A stretch of 64,000 bases of DNA from Corydoras sp. C115. Taxonomy: Eukaryota; Chordata; Actinopteri; Siluriformes; Callichthyidae. Of the stretch, positions 22,901 through 34,469 are shown piece by piece. Position 1 is the stretch's first letter. Every line of letters starts with the position of its first letter. Below the pieces are notes generated by a model. It was not told the origin of the DNA, ran no database searches, and worked only from the letters and a program-made list of their open reading frames with translations. Location: NCBI GenBank assembly GCA_019802505.1, contig JAFMOC010000021.1, forward strand, positions 3,242,001 to 3,306,000, written 5' to 3'. A program made the translations under genes and the position numbers.

Positions 22901-24942
22901 TTAGCATCACTAAATAATTAGCAGGCTTACCAAGCAAGTAAAACATTTAGTTTGCATCACCCATCCAACAATGTGTTGTAATTTCATTTACATATATATT
23001 TACTTGCTGCATTCGATCCCAGCCTCCCAAGCCCCTCCCCATCAAATCAGGTTGCAATGTGGAATAAAGCATGGTGAGGAAGGGGTGGCCATCAAGTCTG
23101 TCTAAGTACTGATTAAGAATGGAATGCTCAAACAAGAAATAAACTACAGGAAATATGTCCCACCATACCTATCCAACGCAGACCACAGCCTGAACACAGA
23201 ACAGACCAGGTCACCATTTCCAGATGTCGTATTGGACACACCAGACTCACCCATGCACACCTGATAAAGGGAGAACCAACACCCACCTGTGAAACATGCA
23301 ACAAACCCCTGACTGTGAAACACCTACTAGTAGAATGCACTAAATATATACAGCACCGGCACTCTACTAAAATACCACAGACATTGAAGGAAGCACTGAA
23401 ATCCACAAACACAAAAAAAAGTCCTAGCCTACCTAAAGATCACCGGACTGAAGTTCCAAATATAAATTAAATTAGCATCGACATCCAGCTGCATACCTAA
23501 CCTCTCTTGCCCTGTAAATAACCAAAGAGTGTACGGGGCATTAACCAAGCAAACAAACAAAAAGTACTGATTAATATTCTGTTAGTTGCTGGTGGTCCTG
23601 ATTTAGTTTTGAATTTGCTATGATGAATTCTTGCAAATGGCATTAGAAGCACTAGATGGAGCCAGATGAGTATTTTCACAAATTACCTGTTGAATGATAA
23701 TAACAGGTACATAAGCAGGTTTAGTGAATGTGTTGAACCCCAACTTTATATTTGCTTTATTGCTATAATATATTAGTATTTAGTATATTACCTATTATAA
23801 ATTCACTATAATGTTTTTAGCTAATAAACTAGTGTTTACTGAGAAGTAGGGGTGGGGCTATTCTGTAAAACAGCAGGGCTCACAACATTTCCAAATTTAC
23901 CCATCATGCAGCGATTTATCGGATTTTGGTTGATTGAAATGGATCATAACTAACAGACGTTAATAACTTATCAAGGAAGAAAACATAATATAAATTGTGG
24001 CATATACAAAAGTAATGGGTTTTAAATGTAATATAATTGCTCTAGAAAAATGACAGTTTTCTTTTCATAAAAAAAAGCAAGAATACAATGTCATAACCAT
24101 AAAAACAACAAATAACATGTAAATGCTGTATATTAAAATAAAATGTGGATTTACTTTAAATTGTGCTTCCACGATCTTCTTCTTCTTCTATGTATATATA
24201 TATAATATATGTATATGTATGTAACCAAAAGTATAGTAGTAGTATAATAGTATTTGTGTAATGCAAGTGATGCTTTCACTGCAAGAGTGAGAGGTGGATT
24301 GAACATACAGCAGATGGTATTTATCCAGTAAGTGCAGTATTTCGCTGTGTATGCATCACATTACTGATTAAATTAATTTTGACTTAAATTTTGCATTTGA
24401 ACTCAGGAATGCTTGAATTCATGTGCAATTGAATTGTTGAACTCATGTGCAAGGCACCACTTTATTATTTTAAATTAGTTAATGCCTTAAAGCACACACC
24501 AGACAAATTAAATGTGATATTAATACATTAAGGACATAGATTCAATTAGACAATTAAAAAAATGTGGGGATGAAAGTCTTATCTGGTCCAAAGTAAATTT
24601 TCAGAGTGTGGTTGTCATGTACCAAACTGCAATATAAAAAGTTAAGCAAGATGTGAATCTGTAGTCTGAATCAATAACTTCACAATGTAGTCCAATATAT
24701 ACAGTTGTTCCAAATAAACGTTGTTTGCTGTCCTCTAGTAACATCCAAAGGTTGAAGCTGTTGTGATGACGCAGAGTTTTACAGTTGAGTGCTTTCTTAT
24801 GCAGGTGGTGCTGGAGACTGAAATCACCAACAAATCAGCCCTGAAACTTTATGAGAATCTGGGCTTTGTCAGGGACAAGCGGCTCTTCAGATACTATTTA
24901 AATGGCGTGGACGCCCTTCGACTCAAACTGTGGCTGCGCTGA
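16910..24942 (+). CDS. naa30: N-alpha-acetyltransferase 30, NatC catalytic subunit
   Basis: NAA30 (Mak3) is the catalytic GNAT subunit of NatC, which acetylates N-terminal methionines before hydrophobic residues on the ribosome, with NAA35 and NAA38. Exons: 16910-17680, 22348-22471, 22816-22871, 24805-24942. They total 1089 bp, or 362 residues, the length of the human protein. Exon 1 opens MAEVPPGP, followed by about 220 poorly conserved, probably disordered residues. The catalytic domain begins near YVRYESELQMPDI and LITKDLSEPYSIYTYRYF. Exon 2 gives GAIVCKLDMHKKMFRRGYIA, and the acetyl-CoA loop R-R-K-G-I-G (about residues 294-299) crosses the exon 2/3 border. The C-terminus has TNKSALKLYENLGF and ends LRLKLWLR. 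The start is the conserved MAEVPPGP. All junctions are GT-AG with consistent phase. Confidence 0.97.
18404..18669 (-). mobile_element. Old, diverged Mermaid-type SINE
   Basis: Antisense copy with many substitutions. GGATACACCCAGGACAGGG and GATTCGAACC are still readable; the tail has decayed. Confidence 0.8.
18989..19295 (-). mobile_element. Mermaid-type SINE
   Basis: Antisense copy with a short deletion around the CAGATACACCC segment. Target duplication ATTACAGCTTAT / ATAACAGTTTAT at 18977 and 19296. Confidence 0.92.
20705..20990 (-). mobile_element. Non-autonomous DNA-transposon fragment
   Basis: Contains CTCAGTCCAGCAGTGACACTG and CACTGCTGTGCAGAGAATC, typical of a dispersed fish repeat whose opposite strand reads CAGTGTCACTGCTGG. 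A related copy in the other orientation is at 48664-48990. Family assignment is by remembered resemblance. Confidence 0.5.
21160..21410 (+). repeat. Copy A of a local direct duplication
   Basis: Shares ACACAATGCATTTTTAA, TGTGTTATTTGTTA, TTCACTAACTGTATT and a GTAAAACC-rich end with 21912-22175 in the same order, with many substitutions and small gaps. Confidence 0.65.
21912..22175 (+). repeat. Copy B of a local direct duplication
   Basis: Collinear, diverged partner of 21160-21410, about 750 bp downstream, in NAA30 intron 1. It could also be two insertions of one unnamed repeat. Confidence 0.65.
23117..23561 (+). mobile_element. 5'-truncated LINE (I/Nimb-like), C-terminal end only
   Basis: The plus strand encodes a decayed retrotransposon C-terminus. 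With one frame change it reads PTIPIQRRPQPEHR, then CRIGHTRLTHAHLI, a CETC...H...C knuckle (CETCNKPLTVKHLLVEC) and a stop. That layout, an RNase H tail followed by a CCHC knuckle, is typical of I-clade LINEs. It ends in an ACAAACAAAC-type tail. A perfect 13-bp repeat AAGTACTGATTAA lies at 23104-23116 and 23562-23574. It sits in NAA30 intron 3. Confidence 0.85.
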
Positions 24943-27900
24943 GTCCACCTGTGACCTCCTCGACTGTCCGTCCGGTCCTCTGTGCTCCTGTTCCTGTGTC
25001 CCAGTGAGTACGGAGAGTCGGCCTCCAGTGCACCACAAAGGGGAGGCAGCAAGCATGAAACAAAGAAAAAAAACAAGCAAAAATGTAATAAAGAGTTTTA
25101 CGTACCTTTCTTCAAACAAGAGAAGTTATTGCAAAAAAGTGGGGGTGCTAATGTTTAACAACAGACTCCATAGAGGAAAAGCTGGTGGATTTGCGCTTCT
25201 GTCCAATGGCCACTGTGGGATGGAGTTGGCCATAGAAGAATGACTAAGTCAGCATCACTTCTAGGAGTTGTGCTGAACTGGCTCAGGCTAACCAAGGCAT
25301 CGATCTATTATTTTTTAAGAATAACTGTAACTAAGGGATGACAAAATAAACATCTATGGTCAAAATAAATCAAACCTGGAAAAAGGAAGAAAAAAATCAG
25401 AATCTTACACTAACGCATATTATTTTTCCTTTTATTTTTTTGTGTGCTGTGGGGTCATGGGGACGCTGATGGTTGTGAGTAAGCGTTGGCTTCAATTTTT
25501 GTGTGTTCGTGTGATTGGAGGGAGGTCTTTTCTTTTATGTTTATTTTATAACAGAGTTTTCAACACATCGAGCAGAGCTCCGTTTTTTTGTGGGGGGGGG
25601 AGGATACAGCTGCCTGAGACAAATATGCACTTGTCTGATATCACATTGTGTAAGGATAAAGTAAACACTCACAGATTTGCGATATTATATGGCGATAGTG
25701 AAGAATTCATTTAGTCACAGTCTGCGTGCTGTGTTTTGCTCAAATCCTAAATTCGAGTCATCATTTTTGTAACTCATCAAACAGGTTACCTGTGATGGAT
25801 CAGATGTCCACTTGTAAGTCTGGCTGCATCCCATATTCTGGGCATTGTAGCAGAACTAGCTCTAGCTCTACGTGCATGACTGACAATGTGGAGAATCCGG
25901 TTTGTGCATTGTAAATCTGGATGTCACTCTGGAGTAGATGTATATCTAAGTGGACAGGTGTCTTCAGATAGATCAGGATAATCCCTCATATGTGCTGGAT
26001 TTGGAGAGATGCCCTTCGTATGTGCTGCTTAAATCATCTCCTATGGCGGCATCTGTTTTCACATTTTCAACGTGTGGCTCCACAAATGCGAGAAGGGTAT
26101 GCTATATTAATGGTGCCACAATATAAATAAAAGGGTATGAGCCACCCCCCCCCCCCCCAATTCCCATGTTAACATAACTTAGTAATGCAGACTCTTAAAC
26201 TCAGCCATGGATCTTTCTGCCAAAAAAACAGCTTTTAACCATAGTAAACCTAACAAATAGAAGGTGTATCATATTGCCATTACATTATGAGGTACACCTG
26301 CTTTGAGGCTGTTCTTCGTTTAAGCAGCAGAGGGCAGCAAATGAGTATCGCCACAGCAACAGGCTGTATTGAACACAATTTTGAATTCTAAAAGATATGC
26401 GAAGATCAAAATGAGGGCTTGCAGTATAATGTGTGCCATGTGTTCTTTTTATGGGAGTCTCTATGACACTTTTCTTGTGCAGAATTCTTTCTACAGTAGG
26501 AGTCTCATTGGTTTGCTTGTCTGCGTAGCTCCAAAACTTCTGATTTGCCTCCTGCTGCGTTTGTGTCTGAAGGCCCCCCTCCCCTCCTCCATCATGTGAT
26601 TTGGTGTTGGTTGAATCGGAATCATTTATTTCAAGTCCTTGGAGGTCACAAGTGATTATTTTTACTTTTTTTTGTGCAAAGGTGCGGAATTGGTGAATGT
26701 TTCACTACATGAATATATTGAATGGTATTTAACAGAACCGGTCAGACGAAATTCAAAGTCATCTCTAGACATATTGCGCCATTTCCCCTTATAAACAAAC
26801 GTGCTCAGGTGTTTGGTCCTTGTCCAAATCTCAGTTTGGCCCATCTTTCTTTTCAAGAGCTCTTTTATGGACCCTATGCTTATTAAAAACCACAATCTAC
26901 TTCAGAAGCAGTTTGTTTATGAAAGGGGTTGTGCTCCTTCAGGATGTGAATTGCTGTTGAGAGATGGAAATGTGAGCTGTTCTTAGGCAAATGCATCCAC
27001 TTATCAATCACCAATCTTTGCTGAGACGCCTAAAAATTAAATAATTTGAAAACCTTTTGGTTTATTCTGTGCTAGGTTCAAATCGAAACAGATTTGAATA
27101 CAGCTATTTGGCAGCTGATCAGCTCTGTGTGTGTACTTCATGATTACTGAGCATAAGATTGCAGCATGTCTCCGTTTCGAAGTGGTTTTTTCGAACTTGC
27201 ACTGCCATCTTATGAATTTCATGTGACTAAACAGTTAACAGCAGCCTCTTGTTGAACAGCTGGCAGGTTCTAGCTGGATGTGAGTATAGTCTGACTGAAA
27301 AGCATGTGGTTCTGACACGTGTGCTGTGGTAGCATTTCTATAAAGAGAAGATCAGTCGGTCTGCATTTGCGGATCATTTTTTTGCCATGTTGTACGTGTA
27401 ATCTTGTTGCACTTGCTAACTATTTTGGCTTTTGAGAAAGGAGATCTGCACCCCAGCCATGGGCACATCTAGTTGAGGATCACCGAGAGGTCGGTGCGTT
27501 TGCCATCCCATTTCTCTTCCACTCTCTCTCACCTCGTATGTGTCTTGCAAATTTTCTTTGATTTCAAGTGGAAACAGACTTTGTTTAAAAAGTATAAATA
27601 AATTATTTGATTTTTATTGCAAATGTGTTCTGATTTCTTGAACAAATGACTTTTGGAAAATTCTTTCAGTAGTGCGACTCTCCGATAACCTTCAGAATGC
27701 TGCTGCTGCTGACCAGGTTTAATTTGACCTCCGATGCATTTCAGTCTAAGCTGCACATTTAGATCCCCATCCACAATGAGGTTTGAATATTCATGCTTGG
27801 TTATTAGCATTTTGCTATTTTATTTAAATTAGTGTTAGAATTTATACTTCTATTGGATAAAGAGGGCTGTACAACCCCAAACCTGAATGTGTATTTTATC

Positions 27901-28200
27901 ATGATAATTTCATCAGCTGAAAACCCTTCATCAGGTGGAGCACGCTGTTGGCAGGGCAACAGAGCGGATGTCGTCATACAGCTGTTTCACCTCACAAACA
28001 CGGCACCTGATTTTAAATTCAGATTTATTTTAGAGGGAGTTGCTGCTGATCTAATGTGTTAATCGTATGATGGAGTTACAGTTTTTATATAAACAGCATG
28101 AAGCACATTTTAGAGTAAGAAATTTAAACATAACTCATGTCATTGTTGTTCACACAATTTAATATGTGAAGCAGAACTGCACATTAACAATTATTTGTAT
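24943..28200 (+). other. NAA30 3' UTR and downstream DNA
   Basis: AATAAA signals occur at 25087, 25345 and 26126, so the UTR probably ends at one of these. A C14 run is at 26145-26158. No other gene is recognisable; short open frames here show no family match. Confidence 0.55.
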
Positions 28201-28235
28201 TTATTCATCGTCATTAAACTTTTCACCAAGAAATG

Positions 28236-28370
28236 TTATCACCAAGCACATGGAGTCTAATGGCTACAAATCTGTCCCTAAGTTTGCCGCTTATGGAACA
28301 GTCAAGAGCCTGCGCGGACGAGGTGGACAGAGGAAAACCGTATGAAAGTTGGTAGGAAAGGTGTACAACA
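28236..28370 (+). pseudogene. Tc1/mariner transposase relic (DNA-binding region)
   Basis: One frame reads KSVPKFAAYGTVKSLRGRGG then QRKT, a stop, and KLVGKVYNI. The YGTVKSLxGRGR segment is the linker (GRPR-like) between the two helix-turn-helix units of Tc1 transposases. The catalytic part is absent. Confidence 0.6.
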
Positions 28371-28539
28371 TTTAAAGATCTTCAGACATCAGGAGTGATT
28401 GTTTTCACATGCATCATACACAGCACACTAAAAAAAAAAAAAAGACTCCAACGCTCAAAGAAATGTATACAAAAAGACAAAAGTTTGCATAAGTTACAGT
28501 GATGAACCGCAATTGTTCTATAAAGAAGTTAAACCACAT

Positions 28540-28745
28540 TACATTACGTTTGGATATTTAGCAGACGCTTTTTTTTTTTTTTTATCCAAAGCGACTTCCA
28601 AGGTGAGCACAGGATTAATCACAACATCCTTGGAGCAATGAGGGTTAAGGGCCTTGCTCAAGGACCCACACTGGTAACTTCAGTGGACCTGGGATTTGAA
28701 CCCCCAACCTTAAGATTGATAGCCCAACATCCTCCTTTGTCCACA
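28540..28745 (-). mobile_element. Second SINE family, antisense copy
   Basis: TTTAGCAGACGC, CCAAAGCGACTT, CAATGAGGGTTAAGGGCC, CTTGCTCAAGGACCCACA and a B-box complement GGGATTTGAACCC. A T16 run interrupts the tail side. Same family as 10830-11056 and 49152-49356. Confidence 0.85.
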
Positions 28746-28855
28746 TGAGCTGCAATGCATATGCGATTGAAAGAAAAAAAACTTCCCTAATCCTTAACTT
28801 AATGTATTGTCTAAAACTAGGTCACATTGATATGATGTATGGCATGTTAATATGC

Positions 28856-29163
28856 AGCGGCATTCGAATCCCCATCTGGGTGGAGTTTCCATGTTCTCCC
28901 CTTGTCTGGGTGGGTTTCCTCCGGGATCTCCGGTTTCCTCCCACAGTCCAAAAACATGGATCAAGTCAATTGAGTTCTCCAAATTGCCCCATATAGAGTG
29001 TGTATGCGTGCATGTCTGTGTGAGTGAGTGTGTGCCCAGCGATAGATTGGCGCCCTGTCCTGGGTGTATCTGCCCAGCGCCCGAGACGTTCTCCCCTGGA
29101 TGGGCATGGGGAACCCCACCGCGACCCTAATAGAGGATAAAGCGGAAGATAATGAATGAATGA
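28856..29163 (+). mobile_element. 5'-truncated Mermaid-type SINE with target duplication
   Basis: Begins just before the B box (CATTCGAATCCCC), so the A box is missing. It is flanked by a perfect ATGTTAATATGC at 28844-28855 and 29164-29175, showing it inserted already truncated. Confidence 0.94.
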
Positions 29164-29213
29164 ATGTTAATATGCTCTCCAGCTCTTCATCACTCAGTGC
29201 AGTATGTTTCAGT

Positions 29214-29990
29214 TTATGTATCCTGGATGTTTTGAGGGTTTTTCTTCCTCAGTTCTTTAAGCCAGGGTATTTCTTTCTGCTGTGTCCTATGATTTGGACT
29301 TATATCCCCTCTCTCAAATGTTGTAATACTTTCAGCCATGGCTTGAAGAAGGTTATCTTTACTTTTGTAGCCATAATCTTGTGGTTGTGACATTTGTTTT
29401 ATTTGAAGGTCTGGATCTGTTAGCAGGGGACGTGGCTGCAAAATCTTTCGAAAGTCCAGCTTCTGACCTGTGGACTCATCCCAGAAGATATCCCTCTGGG
29501 TTGGCCTGGATGCCAGTCGGATCATTCTTAGGTGCTCATCGTTCACTCCATTAGCTGGTGAGCAAAGTGAAAAAAAGTAGTTGAAAATCAGGAAGTTTTT
29601 CTAAAAACGATCACTTTTAAATTCTACATGCATATTTAAATCCCTCACCGGTGGAGATATAAACTCTTTGTTGGTCCCTCTGCCTCTGCATGTATCTTCT
29701 CTGATTGGCGCGACGCTTTTTGGTCACATGACCTGTCAGATGTGTCTGTGCTTCCAGGATCCCATCCACACTTTTCTTGAAAATCCCGCATTCATGAAAG
29801 GAAAGAATTTTGGGTGCAATTTGAACTCTAAAACTGACGTGGCATTTTAAATCCAGTGTGATGTTAACAGGAGCCACCTCTGATCATAGCTATATAACTA
29901 AATGCAAGTTAAAGATGATGCCTTATTTTAGTTCCTAAGAGAAAAGAGGATCTGTTTAGTGGCTCCCTGTTACTTGAAAGTGGATCCCAT
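29214..29990 (-). CDS. Compact 3-exon protein, positional candidate for CCDC198
   Basis: Coding exons on the minus strand: 29990-29974, 29827-29649, 29554-29214. They total 537 bp, or 178 residues. All junctions are GT-AG with consistent phase: AA/A makes Lys 6, G/CT makes Ala. The start has a strong CACCATGG context. The product begins MGSTFKVQIAPK, so after Met removal Gly 2 could be myristoylated. It then has a basic stretch (KKRRANQRRYMQRQRDQQR, about residues 46-64) and a charged C-terminal half with RDIFWDESTGQ and WLKELRKK. No membrane segment or catalytic motif is seen. Position and orientation between NAA30 and SLC35F4 match CCDC198 (C14orf105), also a Met-Gly protein, but sequence similarity is weak and it is shorter than the human protein of about 296 residues. 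A clade-specific gene is possible. Confidence 0.65.
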
Positions 29991-30390
29991 GGTGAAAAAA
30001 ACTATGGCTTCAGCCTGGACTACTTTCCACTCCAGCAGCACGGTAATCAGACCCAGCGGGAGCACCAGGGCAAGGCTCAGTGCTTGCCAGCTGTCTGCCT
30101 CCCTTTTCCTCTTTACCTCCATCCCGTGGGCTTCTGAAAACCTTTATCAAGTTATACTGCTGTGTCCATATAGGAACAAATCTGGACAAATGGCACTGAT
30201 TATAAATGATCTAGCTTTTAAATAACTCTAAAGTACTTTTTACAATGTATTCTATACTCTTTTTAAGGTTATGTGTTTAAATTCATGTTTGTGTTTTTGA
30301 TAAGCATTTTAAGCAGAACATGACTAGTATACAATAGTAAGTAAAGTATAGTTGGTAACTTCTTATAACAAGTTGCTCTAAATTGCCCCA

Positions 30391-30742
30391 GGCTTAGTGG
30401 TTAGCACGTTTGCCTCTCGGCACTAGGGATTCCCGGTTCAAATCCCCATCTGTGTGGAGTTTCCATGTTCTCCCCGTTTCTGTGTGGGTTTCCTCCGGGT
30501 TCTCCGGTTTCCTCACACAGTCCAAAAACATGGATCAAGTCAATTGAGTTCTCCAAATTGCCCCATATAGAGTGTGTATGCGTGCATGTCTGTGTGAGTG
30601 AGTGTGTGCCCAGCGATAGATTGGCGCCCTGTCCTGGGTGTATCTGCCCAGCGCCCGAAACGTTCTCCCCTGGATGGGCATGGGGAACCCCACCGCGACC
30701 CTAATATAGGATAAAGCGTAAGATAATGAATGAATGAATGAA
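30391..30742 (+). mobile_element. Mermaid-type SINE nested in an older sense copy
   Basis: Starts GGCTTAGTGG, ends GAATGAATGAA. The target duplication TAAATTGCCCCA (30379 and 30743) is itself SINE sequence, and the 3' half of the host copy continues at 30755. Confidence 0.92.
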
Positions 30743-30754
30743 TAAATTGCCCCA

Positions 30755-30833
30755 TATAGTGGGTGCCTTTGTGGGTGAGTGTGCCCAGTGATAGATTGGC
30801 ACCCTGTCCTGGGTGTATCTGCCCAGCATGACC
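30755..30833 (+). mobile_element. 3' remnant of the host SINE
   Basis: TATAGTGGGTGCC through GTGCCCAGTGATAGATTGG to TCTGCCCAGC, in frame with the element disrupted by the copy at 30391-30742. Confidence 0.8.
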
Positions 30834-31129
30834 TACACTAATTATGTGTGTAAATATAGAATATATATATAAGGATTTGTGTGAATTTGTTATGGGCCAA
30901 ATTGTGATGGCTTAATGACTGGGTCAGATCATCTCCCAAACTGCAGCTCTTGTGGGGTGTTTCTGTTCTGCCATGGTCAGTATCTATCAAAAGTTGTCCA
31001 AGGAAGGAACAGTGGTAACTTTGCAGCAGGGTTGTTGGCCAAGGCTCACTGGTGCACATGGAAATCTGAAATTTCTGGAAAGTCAGTGGCTTCACTCAAT
31101 GGCTCACTTTGGCAACTATGGCTGTCTCT

Positions 31130-31200
31130 GGGTTTAAATCCCCAAACTTTAGATTGATAGCCAAAATAGATAACACCCTAACCAGTAAGTTACTGCAGCC
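31130..31200 (-). mobile_element. Decayed tRNA-like SINE head, second family
   Basis: GGGTTTAAATCCCCAAACTTTAGATTGATAG and CACCCTAACCAGT resemble the antisense head of the 28540 and 49152 copies. Confidence 0.5.
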
Positions 31201-31858
31201 AACTGAAGCTTTTGGGACTTGCTTAACTGCATGTTCTGTACCCGTTGGTTGCTGTCTTCTCTGTGTTGTCCTTTGTGGTTTATAGTGGAAAAGATGTGGA
31301 AGGTTTCATTGCTCCAGCTCTTGTCCTAATGAAGGTATATTTAATTATATTCACACAAATGTATGTTTTATGTAATGTCAGAAATCTGCCTTTAATTTTC
31401 TGTAAATGGAAAAATTCAAAATCAAACTGGATAATTGTGTGTACCACAGAAACAAGGTCATCTGGAGGAAGACAGGGCTCTGTTACAGTGTCTATGGGTT
31501 TCCATGCCTGTAAGCAGATGCACGTTAGTAATCTGTATCATCATCAATCAATTGTAAGGTGGGTGATTTTAACCCACAATATGAGTGAACAAAACAATTT
31601 CAGTCTACATTTCCACCTTCTTAATGAATATGAAGTTATTAATCTTTGTAGGGACCAGACTTTATTTTGAAGCCTGTGACTCATCAGGCTTTTTGTTCTA
31701 GTTATGTTAGAAATGTGTAGCAATTGCTTTTAAAGCAGTTCTGTTCTCACTTTACTTCACCATGTTAAACGTTGAGCCCATTAAGACTGTGTATGCCTGA
31801 ATTCTTTGAGGTTTTCACTCCACCAGTGAAAAACTATATTTTACATCATGCTGGTTTT

Positions 31859-32207
31859 CATTCATTCATTCATTATCTCCCGCTTCATCCTCTATTAGGG
31901 CCGCAGTGGGGTTCCCCATGCCCATCCAGGGGAGAACGTCTCGGGCGCTGGGCAGATAGACCCAGGACAGGGCGCCAATCCATCGCTGGGCACACACTCA
32001 CTCACACAGACACACTCTATATGGGGCAATTTGGAGAATTCAATTGACTTGATCCATGTTTTTGGACTGTGGGAGGAAACCGGAGAACCCGGAGGAAACC
32101 CACGCAGACACGGGAAGAACATGGAAACTCCACCCAGATGGAGATTCGAACCGGGAATCCCTAGTGCTGAGAAGCAAACGTGCTAACCACTAAGCCACCG
32201 TGCCGCC
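31859..32207 (-). mobile_element. Mermaid-type SINE, full length, 13-bp target duplication
   Basis: Antisense copy; perfect TCATGCTGGTTTT at 31846-31858 and 32208-32220. Confidence 0.95.
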
Positions 32208-32324
32208 TCATGCTGGTTTTAACTTTCTGAAATAGTGGTTGAAAAAATCAGCTTTACATGATGTAGACTTGTTATAGAACCCGCCGGTTCTATTCGTCTT
32301 TATTATTGTTGTTTGTCTTCTTAT

Positions 32325-32398
32325 TGTTTTCTTTGTAAGGTGACATTGAGTGTCTAGAAAGGCGCCAACAAATAAACTGTATTATTATTATTATTTAT
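32325..32398 (+). repeat. LINE/SINE-type 3' tail with (ATT)n
   Basis: GACATTGAGTGTCTAGAAAGG and CGCCAACAAATAAACTG then ATTATTATT resembles the conserved 3' end of fish L2/CR1-type retroelements. Confidence 0.5.
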
Positions 32399-32590
32399 AG
32401 ACTTTATGTATAATTTTCACCATTATTATTATTATTTTTTTAAATTGAGATCTGGACTGTTTACTGGTCACGTCAATTTGTCAAAATCAACTGACATGAC
32501 TGACATGATAATAATTTTGTAATATTTCACATGTATTCTTATTTTAAAAGCTTCAACAACTAAATTTTTTATTAATGAAATGAAATTGCA

Positions 32591-32912
32591 TGGACGGTTA
32601 GCATGTTCTCCTCTCATCATTAGGGATTCGCGGTTCGAATCCCAATCTGGGTGAAGTTTCCATGTTCTCCCCGTGTCCACGTGGGTTTCCACTGGGTTCT
32701 CTGGTTTCCTCCCACAGTCCAAAAACATGGATCAAGTCAATTGAATTCTCCAAATTGCCCCATATAGAGTGTGTTTGTTTTTGTGTGCCCAGCGACAGAT
32801 TGGCACCCTGTCCTGGCTGTATTTGGCCAGCGTCCGAAACGTTCTCCCCTGGATGGGCATCGGGAACCCCCCCGCGACCCTAGTAGAGGATTAAGCAGAA
32901 GATAATGGATGA
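32591..32912 (+). mobile_element. 5'-truncated Mermaid-type SINE with target duplication
   Basis: Begins within the A box region. AAATGAAATTGCA is repeated at 32578-32590 and 32913-32925. Confidence 0.94.
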
Positions 32913-33039
32913 AAATGAAATTGCAATTTGTGCACTGACCGTTAAGATAATGAATGCCCTATCCCCTATTTATTTACTGGCAACAATATCATTTAAAACA
33001 CTATGTGTAAAAGTTCCTCTATATAGCAATTTCATAATC

Positions 33040-33386
33040 CATCCATCCATCATCTTCCGCTTTATCCTATATAAGGGTCACGGGGGGCTCCCCATGCCCA
33101 TCCAGGGGAGAACATTTCGGGCGCTGGACAGATAGACCCAGGACAGGGCGCCAATCTATTGCTGGGCACACACTCACTCACACAGACACACTCTATATGT
33201 ATGGGGCAATTTGGAGAATTCAATTGACTTGATCCATGTTTTTGGACTTTGAGAGGAAACCGGAGAACACGGAGGAAACCTACACAGACACGGGGAGAAC
33301 ATGGTAACTCCACCCAGATGGGGATTCGAACCGGGAATCTCTAGTGCTGAGAGGCGAACGTGCTAACCACTAAGCCACCGTGCCGC
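33040..33386 (-). mobile_element. Mermaid-type SINE, full length, 13-bp target duplication
   Basis: Antisense copy; CAATTTCATAATC at 33027-33039 and 33387-33399. Confidence 0.95.
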
Positions 33387-34469
33387 CAATTTCATAATCA
33401 TTTTCTATAATTATAGTTCTTATCTTGGGGCCATGGTTCATTACAGAGCTAAAGGCATTAAAATAAGATATACTTGCAGGTTTAGACATATACTGCTATG
33501 TGTTTTCAGGCAATAAATTATTCATAATCATTTCCTCCACATTGTTTAACTCTATATTTTCCACTCTAATTCATTTTGACCAGTTTAATCTTTTTTTGTA
33601 TGTTTTATGAAGGTTGTAATGTCCAGCAATTAAACAAATAGTTTTTGTTCTATATGTGTTTTGTTTTTTGCCGTGAAAAAGCTGGTTAAATATCCTGTGT
33701 AGTTATTTCTAATTGAGAGATCTCATGGGCACTGTCAAAATCACAGATTATATTATAATCTTCATCTACTTTAAAAGAAATTGACTTTTCAGACCTTTGC
33801 TCTTTTTGGTGGGTGAGACTTGATTATGCTGAGGTCAGGTTGAGCATATAGGTTCTGTGAATCTGTGAATGATATCGTAGAAATCATAGAAGGCTGTGAC
33901 ACTGTTAATGTAGCTTATAAACACTGACTGTTGGAAATGACAGGTGTAAAATGGAAGCTTAAAAAATGAACTGACCTGATAGTGAATGAGCAATATGAGG
34001 CTCATGGTGCTTCAACGGTGGCAGTTGTTTGATCTGCTGGCATCCAAACGTTTTGTGTTGGTTTTCTTGTGAACACTGCACAGCAGAGACCATCTTTGCT
34101 GAGGTTGCTTGACAGGTACTGTACTGTAGCTGACCAGTGGGTGTGACTTTGCAAATATTTGGTCTGGATTTGCTACTTCCCATTTTTTTTAAATGTTCTC
34201 CATATGGCCAATATTATCAACCTGATAACATCATTGATATTCCAGAATAAAAGTCCAAAAGCGCAAGTTAAATTTTCCTACAATGTTAGCAAACTGTTTG
34301 CATTGCAGTGATTTAAATGAATCCTTCCATCCAAATAAAGCAAGTTTGAATTTAGAACCATTACTCACATCCCAAGTTTTTTCATTGACCCTGTGAAAGT
34401 TGCGAAGTTGTAAAAGACTAGCAGGTGTTTGCCCCTTTTACTGCTTAATAGTTCTCAGTTTTGTTAAAA

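Noticed and set aside
24894..25243. Frames on both strands around the NAA30 stop
   Set aside because: They are shadows of the NAA30 last exon and its 3' UTR.
31245..31670. 141-codon plus-strand frame
   Set aside because: No recognisable domain, no splice context fitting a neighbour, AT-rich codon use; likely chance.
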